NCBI RefSeq assembly: GCF_002858925.1
Contig: NZ_PJRS01000023.1
Span: forward strand, 62,001-126,000
Length of the DNA stretch: 64,000 nucleotides
Source of the DNA: Caulobacter zeae
Lineage (GTDB): Bacteria; Pseudomonadota; Alphaproteobacteria; Caulobacterales; Caulobacteraceae
Direction of reading: 5' to 3'
Position 1 is the first letter of the stretch. The number at the start of each line of letters is the position of its first letter. Both the position numbers and the translations under genes were made by a program. The notes under the pieces were generated by a model. That model was not told the DNA's origin and did no database searches. It saw only the letters and a program-made list of their open reading frames with translations. Shown piece by piece: positions 26,506-35,674 of this stretch.

Positions 26506-27122
26506 TGACGCCGCCTGCGTCGCCCAGGGCCATGCTCTGGGACGTCGGCAACGTCATCGTGCGCTGGAACCCGCGCACGCTCTACGCGAAGATCTTCAAG
26601 GAACCGGCCGATCTCGACCGGTTCCTTTCGCATGTCGGGACCCTGGACTGGCATAGCGAAACCGACCGGGGCCTCTCCTTCGGTGAGAACATCGCCCTGC
26701 GCGCGGCCCAGTTTCCCGAGCACGCCGAGCATCTGGCCGCGTGGTGGGCCCGCTGGGACGAGATGTTCTCGGGCGCGATCGCCGAGACCGAATCCCTGAT
26801 CGAGGACCTGGCCGCCGCCGGCGTGGCGCAGTACGCCCTGACCAACATGTCCAGCGAGGCCTGGCCGGGCGTCCAGGCCATGAGCCCCGCCTTCCGCCAC
26901 CTGCGCGATCCGGTGGTCTCGGCCGTCGAACGCACCATCAAGCCCGAACGCCGGATTTACGAGATCGCCCTGGAACGCACCGGCCTGTCGCCCGCCGACC
27001 TGCTTTTCGTCGACGACAGCGCCGCCAACATCGAGGCGGCGCGGGCGATGGGCTTCCACGTCCACCACTTTGTCGATCCGTCCGCGCTGCGACCTGCGAT
27101 TCAAGCCCACGGCCTGCTCTGA
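26505..27122 (+). CDS. HAD-superfamily hydrolase, subfamily IA
   Basis: 205 aa. Motif I is LWDVGNVIVRWN (D-x-G-N form as in YihX-type phosphatases, where the second Asp of the usual DxD is Gly), motif II is in YALTNMSSEAW, the Lys is in RTIKPERRIYEIAL and motif IV is LLFVDDSAANIEAARAMGF. It probably removes phosphate from a small sugar phosphate; the substrate is unknown. Translation is coupled to rpmJ by a one-base overlap. The start ATG at 26505 is set by that overlap. Confidence 0.9.
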   Translation: MTPPASPRAMLWDVGNVIVRWNPRTLYAKIFKEPADLDRFLSHVGTLDWHSETDRGLSFGENIALRAAQFPEHAEHLAAWWARWDEMFSGAIAETESLIEDLAAAGVAQYALTNMSSEAWPGVQAMSPAFRHLRDPVVSAVERTIKPERRIYEIALERTGLSPADLLFVDDSAANIEAARAMGFHVHHFVDPSALRPAIQAHGLL

Positions 27123-27198
27123 ATCGGCTTTCCCTCGGGGCGCGTCCGAACTAGTTTCCGCGCCTCCGGTTTTCAGCCCCTTTTCGCGAGAGATCTCC

Positions 27199-27468
27199 AT
27201 GGCCGACGACGCCATCCCGCACGCCGACGTTCTGAACTCCACCGCCCAGGGCCAGCTGAAGTCGATCATCGAGCGCGTCGAGCGCCTCGAAGTCGAGAAG
27301 GCCGAGATCATGGAGCAGATCAAGGAAGTCTATCTCGAGGCCAAGGGCAACGGCTTCGACGTCAAGGTGCTCAAGAAGGTGGTCCGCCTGCGCAAGACCG
27401 ACCGCGCCAAGCGCCAGGAAGAGGACGCCATCCTCGACCTCTACCTCTCGGCCATCGGCGAGATCTGA
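27199..27468 (+). CDS. gapR: GapR nucleoid-associated protein (DUF2312)
   Basis: 89 aa. The whole chain matches the GapR family: LKSIIERVERLEVEKAEIME, QIKEVYLEAKGNGFDVKVLK, KVVRLRKTDRAKRQEEDAIL and DLYLSAIGEI. In Caulobacter GapR forms a ring-like tetramer around overtwisted DNA ahead of forks and RNA polymerase and helps topoisomerases; it is needed for growth. ATG 27199 follows GAGAGATCTCC. It ends in a strong terminator and is near tacA, as in Caulobacter crescentus. Confidence 0.95.
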   Translation: MADDAIPHADVLNSTAQGQLKSIIERVERLEVEKAEIMEQIKEVYLEAKGNGFDVKVLKKVVRLRKTDRAKRQEEDAILDLYLSAIGEI

Positions 27469-27473
27469 TTTTG

Positions 27474-27505
27474 AAAAGGCCCTCTCCCCGGAGAGGGCCT
27501 TTTTG
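27474..27505 (+). terminator. Rho-independent terminator of gapR
   Basis: AAAAGGCCCTCTCC and GGAGAGGGCCTTTTT form a 12-bp GC-rich stem with a short CC loop and a T-run. Confidence 0.92.
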
Positions 27506-27519
27506 CTAGGCTGGTCGCC

Positions 27520-27876
27520 ATGCGCGCCAAGCCGCCCGATCGAAAAGCTCCGGACCCTCGCGCCCAGGCCCGAAAGGCCGCGCTGAGCGCCCTCAAGAAG
27601 GCCAGGCGCATGGCCGACAAGGGTGGGATAGAGCTGTCGGACTGGGAGGGCGAATTCCTGGGCTCGGTGGCCCAGCGCATCGAGACCTATGGCAGAGCCT
27701 TCGGCGACCCGGAAAAGGGCGGCGCCGGCCAGGCCCTGTCGGTCAACCAGACCATCAAGCTCAAGGAAATCACCGCCAAGGCCAAGGGCGAGCGCAAGCC
27801 GATGAAGCGCGGCAAGGGCTTCACGCGCAATGGCCGGCCGGAGGCGGCGGTGGAAGAGGCCGAGGACGAGGGGTAG
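27520..27876 (+). CDS. Small basic hypothetical protein
   Basis: 118 aa. I do not recognise it. It starts MRAKPPDRKAPDPRAQARKA, is rich in Lys, Arg and Ala, has a central ELSDWEGEFLGSVAQRIETY and ends KPMKRGKGFTRNGRPEAAVE plus an acidic tail. The composition suggests a nucleic-acid-binding protein. The ATG is 15 bases after the gapR terminator, so it must have its own promoter inside or before that terminator, or depend on read-through. Confidence 0.7.
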   Translation: MRAKPPDRKAPDPRAQARKAALSALKKARRMADKGGIELSDWEGEFLGSVAQRIETYGRAFGDPEKGGAGQALSVNQTIKLKEITAKAKGERKPMKRGKGFTRNGRPEAAVEEAEDEG

Positions 27877-27890
27877 TACGCGCATTTTCC

Positions 27891-27911
27891 GACCCTCTCT
27901 CTTCGAGAGAG
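27891..27911. terminator. CCCTCTCTCTTCGAGAGAGGG hairpin
   Basis: An eight- to nine-base stem with a TTCG-type loop between convergent genes; the same hairpin type follows the diiron oxygenase gene at 60726. Confidence 0.6.
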
Positions 27912-27919
27912 GGCTCCCC

Positions 27920-28390
27920 CTAGAACGCTCCGCCCTCGCGCAGGTTGATGCCGTACTCCAGATAGGCCTTCATCGCGGCCATCATGTGCATCCAGCCGCC
28001 CGCGTTGCCGTGCGAGGCCTTCAGGCCTTCGGGGGTGTGGGGCCAGCCGGACTCGCTGATCTTGACCATGGTGTTCGCCGCATCCAGCGCCACGAAGGTC
28101 ATCACCACCCGGGTGTCCGGGTCGCCGGGGATCGCCGAGCCCCATTCCAGCACGATGCGCTCGGGTGCGACCACCTCGCGCACCACCACCGGATAGCGCT
28201 CCTCGAACTCGGGGAACTGCCACAGCACGGTGGTTCCGGCGATCAGCGGGCCGCTGCCCTCGCGCAGGAAATAGCCGCTGAGCTTTTTCGGATCGACGAC
28301 GGCGTCGAACACCTCGGCGGCGGGCTTGCGGATCTTCAGCTGCACCTCGAAGGCCAGCGGAGTCACATCGGATTTGGCGTCGCTGGACAT
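27920..28390 (-). CDS. SRPBCC (AHSA1-like) family protein
   Basis: 156 aa. Helix-grip ligand-binding fold: VQLKIRKPAAEVFDAVVDPK, KLSGYFLREGSGPL, GTTVLWQFPEFEERYPVVVR, ERIVLEWG, and a C-terminal helix GWMHMMAAMKAYLEYGINLR. Such proteins bind hydrophobic small molecules. It is divergent from an ArsR gene, the standard pairing in which the ArsR protein controls the SRPBCC gene. ATG 28390 starts MSSDAKSD; the upstream ATG at 28447 would overlap the ArsR start. Confidence 0.9.
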   Translation of the reverse strand: MSSDAKSDVTPLAFEVQLKIRKPAAEVFDAVVDPKKLSGYFLREGSGPLIAGTTVLWQFPEFEERYPVVVREVVAPERIVLEWGSAIPGDPDTRVVMTFVALDAANTMVKISESGWPHTPEGLKASHGNAGGWMHMMAAMKAYLEYGINLREGGAF

Positions 28391-28424
28391 GGCGGTCCTC
28401 CCTTGGCGAACGCCGGCATGTAAG

Positions 28425-28440
28425 GTTATAATTCTATAAC
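28425..28440. promoter_or_regulatory. ArsR operator / promoter palindrome GTTATAATTCTATAAC
   Basis: GTTATA and TATAAC are perfect inverted halves around ATTC. The palindrome ends at the base before the ArsR ATG (28441) and lies 35 bases before the SRPBCC start. Its AT-rich core contains TATAAT-like boxes on both strands, so the repressor would cover both promoters. Confidence 0.7.
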
Positions 28441-28770
28441 ATGTCAAGCGCCGCCCAAGACGACCTGCTGTTCAAGGCCCTGGCCGACTCCCGGCGGCGG
28501 CAGATGCTGGACCTGATGAAGGCCGCCCCGCGCACGACGGGAGCGCTGTGCGAGCACTTCGCCGGAACCCTGGACCGCTGCACCGTCATGCAGCACCTGG
28601 GCGTGCTCGAGCGGGCCGGGCTGATCGTCGTGCGGCGCGAGGGCCGGGTGCGCTGGAACCACCTGGACGCCGGCCCCTTCCAGGACATCCACGACCGCTG
28701 GATCGGCCCCTACGCCCTGGCGGCGGCCGACCTGCTGAACCGCCTGAAACACGACCTGGAAGGCGCGTGA
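28441..28770 (+). CDS. ArsR family transcriptional regulator
   Basis: 109 aa winged-helix protein: LLFKALADSRRRQMLDLMKA, TTGALCEHFAGTLDRCTVMQ (recognition helix) and HLGVLERAGLIVVRREGRVR. It lacks the CxC metal motif of true arsenic sensors and belongs to the group paired with SRPBCC proteins. The start codon directly touches the palindrome and there is no Shine-Dalgarno site at normal distance, so the mRNA is probably leaderless or nearly so. Confidence 0.92.
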   Translation: MSSAAQDDLLFKALADSRRRQMLDLMKAAPRTTGALCEHFAGTLDRCTVMQHLGVLERAGLIVVRREGRVRWNHLDAGPFQDIHDRWIGPYALAAADLLNRLKHDLEGA

Positions 28771-28829
28771 TTGCCGAACGCCGTTCGCCGGACTAGCCTC
28801 GCCGCCACAGACGGGGGAGGAACCGGTCC

Positions 28830-29349
28830 ATGGCCATCCAACGCGGCGCGACGCGCCCCGTGCTGCTCGTCATCGCCGTCGCCACCCTGCTGGCCGGCAC
28901 GCTGGACATCCTGGACGCCTTCACCTTCTGGGGCGTGACCAAGGCCGTGCCGCCGCCGCGGATCCTGCAGTCGATCGCCAGCGGCCTCTTGGGCAAGGCG
29001 GCCTTCCAGCGCGGCGCCGGGACGGCGGCCCTGGGCCTCTTCCTGCACTACTTCATCATGTCGGTGATGGCGGCGCTCTACGTGCTGGCCGCGCGGCGCC
29101 TGCCCGTGCTGGTCCGCCGGCCGCTGCTGATGGGCCTGGCCTATGGCGCGGCGACCTATGTGGTCATGAACTACGTGGTGCTGCCGCTCAGCCACGTGGG
29201 CCCGGCCGCCGCCTTCGCCTGGCCGCGCTTCATTAATAACCTGGGGGCGCATCTGGTGCTGGTGGGGCGTTCCCATCGTCCTGGTCGCCCGATGGGGTCA
29301 AGGCCAAGCTCCACAAGGAACTCCCGGCGCCGGAGCCGGCGCAATCTGA
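28830..29349 (+). pseudogene. Membrane protein gene with a probable +1 frameshift
   Basis: MAIQRGATRPVLLVIAVATL opens a protein with four membrane helices and conserved-looking AVPPPRILQSIASGLLGKAA, FLHYFIMSVMAALYVLAARR, and YVVMNYVVLPLSHVGPAAAF. After NNLGAHLVLVG the frame turns into Arg/Ser-rich nonsense. Removing one G from the GGGG run at 29264-29267 restores VGVPIVLVARWGQGQAP and a stop at 29347-29349, a natural fourth helix. Read as written, the frame runs on to 29483 through AT-rich promoter DNA. It is either a real mutation or a sequencing error. The family is unassigned; the gene is probably intact apart from this base. Confidence 0.75.
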
Positions 29350-29571
29350 CCGAGCATCTGTGCCGAAAGACACGAAAACAGTCTTTATTTCTTACCAAAT
29401 ACCGTCGTTCGCGAATTGCGATTAAGCTCGCATTAAGATTGATGCGACAAACTGTCGCCTGCGTAAATCATTACAATCATTGAACTAAGTGAGCGGAGCG
29501 GCCGAAAGGCGGCGTCGGAGGGGGTCGGTGCGTGGAGGCCGACCTGGCGACCCGTTCACGGGAACGAGACG
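29350..29571. promoter_or_regulatory. AT-rich upstream region of the 29572 gene
   Basis: 29380-29490 is clearly AT-rich compared with the surroundings (GTCTTTATTTCTTACCAAAT, GCGATTAAGCTCGCATTAAG). It probably holds the promoter of the next gene; no clear -35/-10 pair can be fixed. Confidence 0.4.
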
Positions 29572-29985
29572 ATGGCCAACACCTACGAATTCCTGCTGCG
29601 CCGGAAAGCCGACCTGGAAGTGCGCATGATCGAGGCCCAGCGCCGCGCGCAGGAGCCCTTCGAAGGCGAACTGAAGGCGATCAGCGTGGCCCTTAGCGCC
29701 CTGGAGCGCGCCGGCCTGGCCGCCCCCGGCGAACCCGCCAGCTTCGCCGCCCCGGCCCGCCGCGGCCGCAAGCCGCGCGCCGCCCGCGACATGATCCTGA
29801 TGGTCCTGGGCCGCGAAGAGGCGGCGATGACCGCCCCCGAGATCGTCCGCCAGCTGGAACGCCGCTGGAACCGCGCCCTGCCCCTGGCCGCCGTGCTGCT
29901 GGAGCTGCAGGGCCTGGAAGCCGACCACCGCGTCCGCCACGACGGCGCCGGCTGGACCGCCCTGGACGCGGAAGAGGCCGCCTAA
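29572..29985 (+). CDS. Hypothetical protein with AT-hook-like motif and helical C-terminus
   Basis: 137 aa. The N-terminal half (YEFLLRRKADLEVRMIEAQR, ELKAISVALSALERAG) is a helical, coiled-coil-like part. In the middle is ARRGRKPRAARD, which looks like an AT-hook. The C-terminal half (MTAPEIVRQLERRWNRALPL, AAVLLELQGLEADHRVRHDG) looks like a winged helix. A DNA-binding role is my inference only. It overlaps the next, convergent gene by four bases. Confidence 0.75.
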   Translation: MANTYEFLLRRKADLEVRMIEAQRRAQEPFEGELKAISVALSALERAGLAAPGEPASFAAPARRGRKPRAARDMILMVLGREEAAMTAPEIVRQLERRWNRALPLAAVLLELQGLEADHRVRHDGAGWTALDAEEAA

Positions 29986-31421
29986 GGCTCAAACACGGCG
30001 AAGGAGGCGACCTTCCCGTCCGGCGCCAGACGCAGCACGCAGATCAGCTTCGTCTTTTCCCATACGACCTCGTACAGGCTGGCCCTCAGGCCGCCGATCT
30101 CGTCATGGCGCAGCTGGACGAAGCCTGTCGGCTCGCCGAGCACCCCGAGGCCGGCGCGGTAGTCGGCCAGGACCGCCCCGTCGAGATGGGCCGAAAGCTC
30201 AGGCGTCAGCCGCGAGCGATCGAGAGTCCCGTCCGCCAGCTGCCTGCGCAGCGCCTTCGCCGTCGCCAGGGCCGCCTCGTCAATCGCCGGAGCGGCGGGC
30301 GCGGTGGCCGGCGGCGCGGCGGCGGAGGCTTCGGCGCCTGCAGGCAGCAGCATCGCCTCGATCGCGTCGGCGACCTGCCGGGGCGCGGCGCCGAAGTCGG
30401 CGTTGGCCAGCACCACGATCGCCGCGCCGTCGTCGGGATAGACCCTGTTCTCGGCCGCGAAGCCGGAGCTCAGGCCGTCATGGCGGACGCGCCGCCGCCC
30501 TCGCGCGGTATCGACATAGACCCCCAGGCCGTAATCGGTGAGCGTTCCGTCGTTCAGCCGGGCCGGCGTGGTCAGCGCGGTCCAGGCGGCCGGCGACAGC
30601 AGGCGGCCCTCCAGCATGGCCATGTCCCAGCGCGCCAAGTCCGAGGCGGTCATCGCAAGGCCCCCGGCCGCGAACTCCCACCCCCGCCCCACCGCCGGCG
30701 CCGCGCGCGGTGAAGCGGTGGCGATGCGGGTGTATGCCGCGACGTCGGCCGACCCCAGCGGCCGCTCGTAAGCCGCCCCAGCCCTGGCCATCCCCAAGGG
30801 CGTGAAAATCTCGTCGCTCAGCAAGGCCGGCAGCGACCGCCCCGAAGCATGCTGCGCCGCCAGTCCCGCCACGACGTAGCCCGTATTGCTGTAGGCCCAC
30901 CGAGCGCCGGGCGCGAAGTCCAGCGGCGCGCCGCCCCATCGCCGGGCGATCTGCGCCGGGTCGACCGGGCGCTCGCCCTCGGCCGGCATGAAGTCGAGCA
31001 TGAAGTAGCTGTTGTAGCCGGCCGTATGGTCCAGGACCTGGCGCAGGGTGATGCGGTCGGCGCCGGACAGCCCGGCCACATGGGCGGCCGCCTTGTCGTC
31101 GAGCCTCAGTTGGCCCTGGTCGGCCAGCCGCAGCAGGACCGCCGCCGTGAACTGCTTGGACACCGAGCCGATGTTGTAGCGCGCGTCAACGTCGGCGGGC
31201 GTGGGCGGGTCCAGGCGCTCGAGGCCATAGGCCTTGGCGAAGACCAGGCGGCCGCCGCGCACCACGGCGATGGACAGGGAGGGCGTGGGGCTATCGGCCA
31301 GCGCCTTGGCGGCGGCGGCGTCGACCCGGACGATCTCGGCCTGGCTCAGCGGCTGGGCCGAGACGCTGACGGGCAGGAGGGCCGCCAACGCGCCCACCAG
31401 CGGTCCAAGGATCCTGATCAT
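29982..31421 (-). CDS. Serine hydrolase, class C beta-lactamase / PBP4-like
   Basis: 479 aa. A signal peptide (MIRILGPLVGALAALLPVSV, cleaved after SAQ) leads to a beta-lactamase-fold domain with the SxxK motif in GSVSKQFTAA, YxN in YSNTGY and GFGxG-type strand in RHDGLSSGF. After about residue 345 there is an Ala-rich linker and an extra domain of about 100 residues (ALRRQLADGTLDRSRLTPEL) like those of periplasmic esterases of the EstB type. Periplasmic peptidase or esterase activity is likely; true beta-lactam hydrolysis is not supported. Confidence 0.9.
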   Translation of the reverse strand: MIRILGPLVGALAALLPVSVSAQPLSQAEIVRVDAAAAKALADSPTPSLSIAVVRGGRLVFAKAYGLERLDPPTPADVDARYNIGSVSKQFTAAVLLRLADQGQLRLDDKAAAHVAGLSGADRITLRQVLDHTAGYNSYFMLDFMPAEGERPVDPAQIARRWGGAPLDFAPGARWAYSNTGYVVAGLAAQHASGRSLPALLSDEIFTPLGMARAGAAYERPLGSADVAAYTRIATASPRAAPAVGRGWEFAAGGLAMTASDLARWDMAMLEGRLLSPAAWTALTTPARLNDGTLTDYGLGVYVDTARGRRRVRHDGLSSGFAAENRVYPDDGAAIVVLANADFGAAPRQVADAIEAMLLPAGAEASAAAPPATAPAAPAIDEAALATAKALRRQLADGTLDRSRLTPELSAHLDGAVLADYRAGLGVLGEPTGFVQLRHDEIGGLRASLYEVVWEKTKLICVLRLAPDGKVASFAVFEP

Positions 31422-31493
31422 GCCCCCTCCACGCGATCATGGAGGGGCAGGAGATCAGTTTACCGATGTAAGTTCAATCGCCGAAAGGCGAGG

Positions 31494-32957
<1,464 letters not shown>

Positions 32958-33067
32958 TGAAGGCCATCCACCAGAACCGGCCGCGCCCACGTGGAGAGCG
33001 ACTCTTGTTGGTTCAGAGTGATACAGGCAGGGGGTAAACACCGGCTTTCGGAGAGGTGTCGCAGACC

Positions 33068-33084
33068 TTAACAGTGAGCCTTAA
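33068..33084 (-). promoter_or_regulatory. Paired TTAA blocks upstream of tacA
   Basis: TTAA at 33068-33071 and 33081-33084 with nine bases between, and a GTAAACCGTTGTTAA variant overlapping, lie 111-127 bases before the tacA ATG. tacA is known to need CtrA in Caulobacter crescentus; the spacing here differs from the seven-base consensus. Confidence 0.35.
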
Positions 33085-33131
33085 CAACGGTTTACGCTGT
33101 TGGCGGAATTGCCCCCGCGACCAGCCCCCAC

Positions 33132-33270
33132 TCCTCCCCCGCGAGCGGGGAGGGGGACCGGCGAAGCCGGTGGAGGGGGCGAGACTGGGCGCCGAGCTTC
33201 GTCCCTCACCCCCTCCGTCACGGCGCGTATCCGCACCGCGCCACCTCCCCCGTTGCACGAGGGAGGAGAA
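33132..33270. repeat. Composite palindromic repeat, family B
   Basis: CACTCCTCCCCCGCGAGCGG, GGGGACCGGCGAAGCCGGTG, GAGGGGGCGAGACTGGGCGC, CCCCCTCCGTCACGGCGCGT, CGCGCCACCTCCCCCGTTGC. It occupies most of the 330-base gap between tacA and the YjbR gene; the rest of the gap is the tacA promoter side. Confidence 0.88.
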
Positions 33271-33287
33271 GAGCGCCTCATCCTTGC

Positions 33288-33707
33288 ATGGTCGACGACG
33301 AAACCCTGCGCGCCCTGGCCACGGCCCTGCCCGAGGTGATCGAAACCTCCAATGGCCAGCAGGTCGCCTACGAAGTCCGCGGCAAGGGCCTGGCCTGGGG
33401 CTATCTGGCACGGCCTGCGCCCAAGGCCAAACGCGTGCTCGTGCCCGGCGTCATCGCCGTGCGCTGTCTGATCGAGACCAAGCAGATGCTGATCGAGGCC
33501 GCCCCCGAGCGCTTCTTCGACGACGACCACTACCGCGGCTTTCCGGCGGTGCTGGTGCGGCTGGCGGCCATTGAGACCGACGAGCTGGCGGGCCTGCTGC
33601 GCACCGCCTGGACGATCGTGGCGTCCAGGAGCCTGGTTAAGGCCCCCCCAAAAAAAGGATCGCCCCGGATGTCGGGTGACGTCCGGGGCGATGGGTCTTC
33701 TCAGTAA
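33288..33707 (+). CDS. MmcQ/YjbR family DNA-binding-like protein
   Basis: 139 aa. The fold is the double-wing CyaY-like YjbR type: LRALATALPEVIETSNGQQV, YEVRGKGLAWGYLARPAPKA, VRCLIETKQMLIEAAPERFF and a last helix ETDELAGLLRTAWTIVASRS. The role is unclear. The conserved domain ends at about residue 115. The remaining codons run through C7A7 and the terminator hairpin of the convergent penicillin-binding-protein gene and end six bases inside that gene's stop, so the tail SPRMSGDVRGDGSSQ is probably incidental. Single-base changes in C7A7 would shift this tail. Confidence 0.85.
   Translation: MVDDETLRALATALPEVIETSNGQQVAYEVRGKGLAWGYLARPAPKAKRVLVPGVIAVRCLIETKQMLIEAAPERFFDDDHYRGFPAVLVRLAAIETDELAGLLRTAWTIVASRSLVKAPPKKGSPRMSGDVRGDGSSQ
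33650..33690 (-). terminator. Rho-independent terminator of the class A PBP gene
   Basis: On the minus strand CGCCCCGGA and TCCGGGGCG form a nine-base stem followed by seven T. It lies inside the 3' coding end of the YjbR gene on the other strand. Confidence 0.88.
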
Positions 33708-35674
33708 GGCAGTTCCGGCGCCGTCTGGGCCGGCGGGGTCCCGGCGGGCGGCGCCGTCGCGCCCGGGTCGGCGGTCGGGGTCTCGCCGTCGCCCAGGATG
33801 TCGCCGATCGGGTCCTCGGTCGGCGGCGGGGGCTCGGCCGTGCCGCCGGGGATCGGGGTGGCCTTCAGGCGCGGCAGGGCCGAGCTCATGAACACCTTCC
33901 AGATCTCGGCCGGCGGGCCGCCGCCGCTGACGCGCTTCATGGCGGTGTTGTCGTCCTTGCCGGTCCAGACCGCCGCGACGAAGCCGCCGGTGTAGCCGAC
34001 GAACCAGGCGTCCTTGTAGTCGCTGGTGGTGCCGGTCTTGCCGGCGATGTCGTAGCCGGCGACCTTGGCGCGGCCGCCGGTGCCGCCGTTCACCACCTGG
34101 CGCATCATCTGGTTCATGTATTGCAGCGACGGCGAGCCGATCACCGACGGGCGCGGCTGCTTGTCGACGCTGTGGTCGTAGAGGACCTTGCCCGAGGCGG
34201 TGCGGATGCGCTCGATGCCGTAGCCCTTGGCCAGGAAGCCGCCGTTGGCGAACGGGGCGTAGGCCTGGGCCATCTCCAGCGGGCTGACCTCGACGGCGCC
34301 CAGGGCCATCGACGGGTCCAGCTGGATCTTGCTGGTGATCCCCAAGCGACGCGCCGTGGCCGCCACGTTGCTGGTGCCCACCTCATTGGCCAGGCGCGCG
34401 GCGACCGTGTTGATCGACTGGGCCAGAGCCGTCTGCAGGGTCATGGGGCCAAGGAAGGTGTTGGTGTAGTTGCGCGGCTCCCAGTTGCCGATCTTCACCG
34501 GCTCGTCGACCACCATGACGCTGGGATTGCGGCCCTGGTCCATGGCGGTGAGGTAGACGAACGGCTTGAAAGCCGAGCCGGCCTGGCGGCGGGCGCTGGT
34601 GGCGCGGTCGAACTGGCTCTGGCCGTAGTCCTCGCCGCCGACATAGGCGCGGATGCGGCCTTCGCCGTCGATGGCCACCAGGGCGGCCTGCTGGACGCCC
34701 TGCTTGAGGTGGCCCTCGACGCCCAGCTGCACGGCGCGCTCGGCCGCGACCTGGATCGGCAGGTCGAGCGTGGTCTCGACGACCAGGTCTTCAGTGGGTT
34801 CGCCGACCAGCGAGCGCACCTGGGCGTCGACATAGTCGGTGAAATACTGGGCGCGCTGGTTGGCCAGGGTGGCCGACACCTGCACCGGGGTCTTGAAGGC
34901 CTCGTCGCGCTGCTCGGGGGTGATGGCCTTCAGGCGCACCATCTCGTCGAGCACGACGGTGGCGCGGCGGGCGGCGCGCTCGCTGGCGCTGACCGGCGAA
35001 TAGCGGGCCGGGCCCTTCATCATGCCGGCCAGCAGGGCGGCCTCGCCGATGGTCAGGTCTTTCGCGGGCTTGTTGAAATAGCGCTGCGAGGCGGCCTCGA
35101 TGCCATAGGCGCCGGCGCCGAAATAGACCCGGTTCATGTAGAGCGCCAGGATCTGCTTCTTGCTGAACTTCAGCTCCAGCCAGACGGCCAGGATCAGCTC
35201 CTGGGCCTTGCGCTTGTAGTTCTGGGCCGGGCTGAGGAACAGGTTGCGGGCCAGCTGCTGGGTTATGGTCGAGCCGCCGCGCTGGGGGCCGCCGTCATGG
35301 GTGATGTTCCAGATCAGCGAGCGGGCGATGCCCCACGGGTTGAACCCGAAGTGGTGGTAGAACTGGCGGTCCTCGATGGCGACGAAGGCGGCCGGCACGT
35401 ATTCGGGCAGGGCGTCGATGTCGACCGGCGGCGCGTACTGGCTGCCGCGCACGGCCAGGAGGGCGCCCGAGCGATCCAGGTAGTTGATCGAGGGCTGGCG
35501 GGTGACGTCGTAGAGCTTGGAGGTGTCGGGCAGGTCGCGCGCGAACACCGCGAAGAAGGTGACCACGAAGATCAGCCCCCACACGCCCAGAACCGTCGTC
35601 CAGTACAGCAGCGCCTGGAGGGGCGTGCGTTGAGTCTTCGCCGGCTTGTTTCCGCCGAAGGCGCCGTTAGCCAT
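33701..35674 (-). CDS. Class A penicillin-binding protein, bifunctional glycosyltransferase/transpeptidase
   Basis: 657 aa. One N-terminal membrane helix (about 22-45). GT51 domain: VAIEDRQFYHHFGFNPWGIA, GGSTITQQLARNLFLSP, KKQILALYMNRVYFGAGAYG and EAALLAGMMKGP. Transpeptidase domain: SAFKPFVYLTA (SxxK nucleophile), the SxN motif in AQSINTVAA and GKTGTTSDYKDAWFVGY (KTG). It polymerises and cross-links peptidoglycan at the inner membrane. The length and short linker fit PBP1a-like enzymes of the Caulobacter PbpX/PbpY/PbpC group, but I cannot say which. The C-terminal 45 residues are Pro/Thr/Ala-rich. Confidence 0.95.
   Translation of the reverse strand: MANGAFGGNKPAKTQRTPLQALLYWTTVLGVWGLIFVVTFFAVFARDLPDTSKLYDVTRQPSINYLDRSGALLAVRGSQYAPPVDIDALPEYVPAAFVAIEDRQFYHHFGFNPWGIARSLIWNITHDGGPQRGGSTITQQLARNLFLSPAQNYKRKAQELILAVWLELKFSKKQILALYMNRVYFGAGAYGIEAASQRYFNKPAKDLTIGEAALLAGMMKGPARYSPVSASERAARRATVVLDEMVRLKAITPEQRDEAFKTPVQVSATLANQRAQYFTDYVDAQVRSLVGEPTEDLVVETTLDLPIQVAAERAVQLGVEGHLKQGVQQAALVAIDGEGRIRAYVGGEDYGQSQFDRATSARRQAGSAFKPFVYLTAMDQGRNPSVMVVDEPVKIGNWEPRNYTNTFLGPMTLQTALAQSINTVAARLANEVGTSNVAATARRLGITSKIQLDPSMALGAVEVSPLEMAQAYAPFANGGFLAKGYGIERIRTASGKVLYDHSVDKQPRPSVIGSPSLQYMNQMMRQVVNGGTGGRAKVAGYDIAGKTGTTSDYKDAWFVGYTGGFVAAVWTGKDDNTAMKRVSGGGPPAEIWKVFMSSALPRLKATPIPGGTAEPPPPTEDPIGDILGDGETPTADPGATAPPAGTPPAQTAPELPY

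Noticed and set aside
29982-31421. A true class C beta-lactamase resistance gene
   Set aside because: It has the fold and the SxxK and YxN motifs, but the extra C-terminal domain and overall form fit periplasmic esterase/peptidase relatives better.
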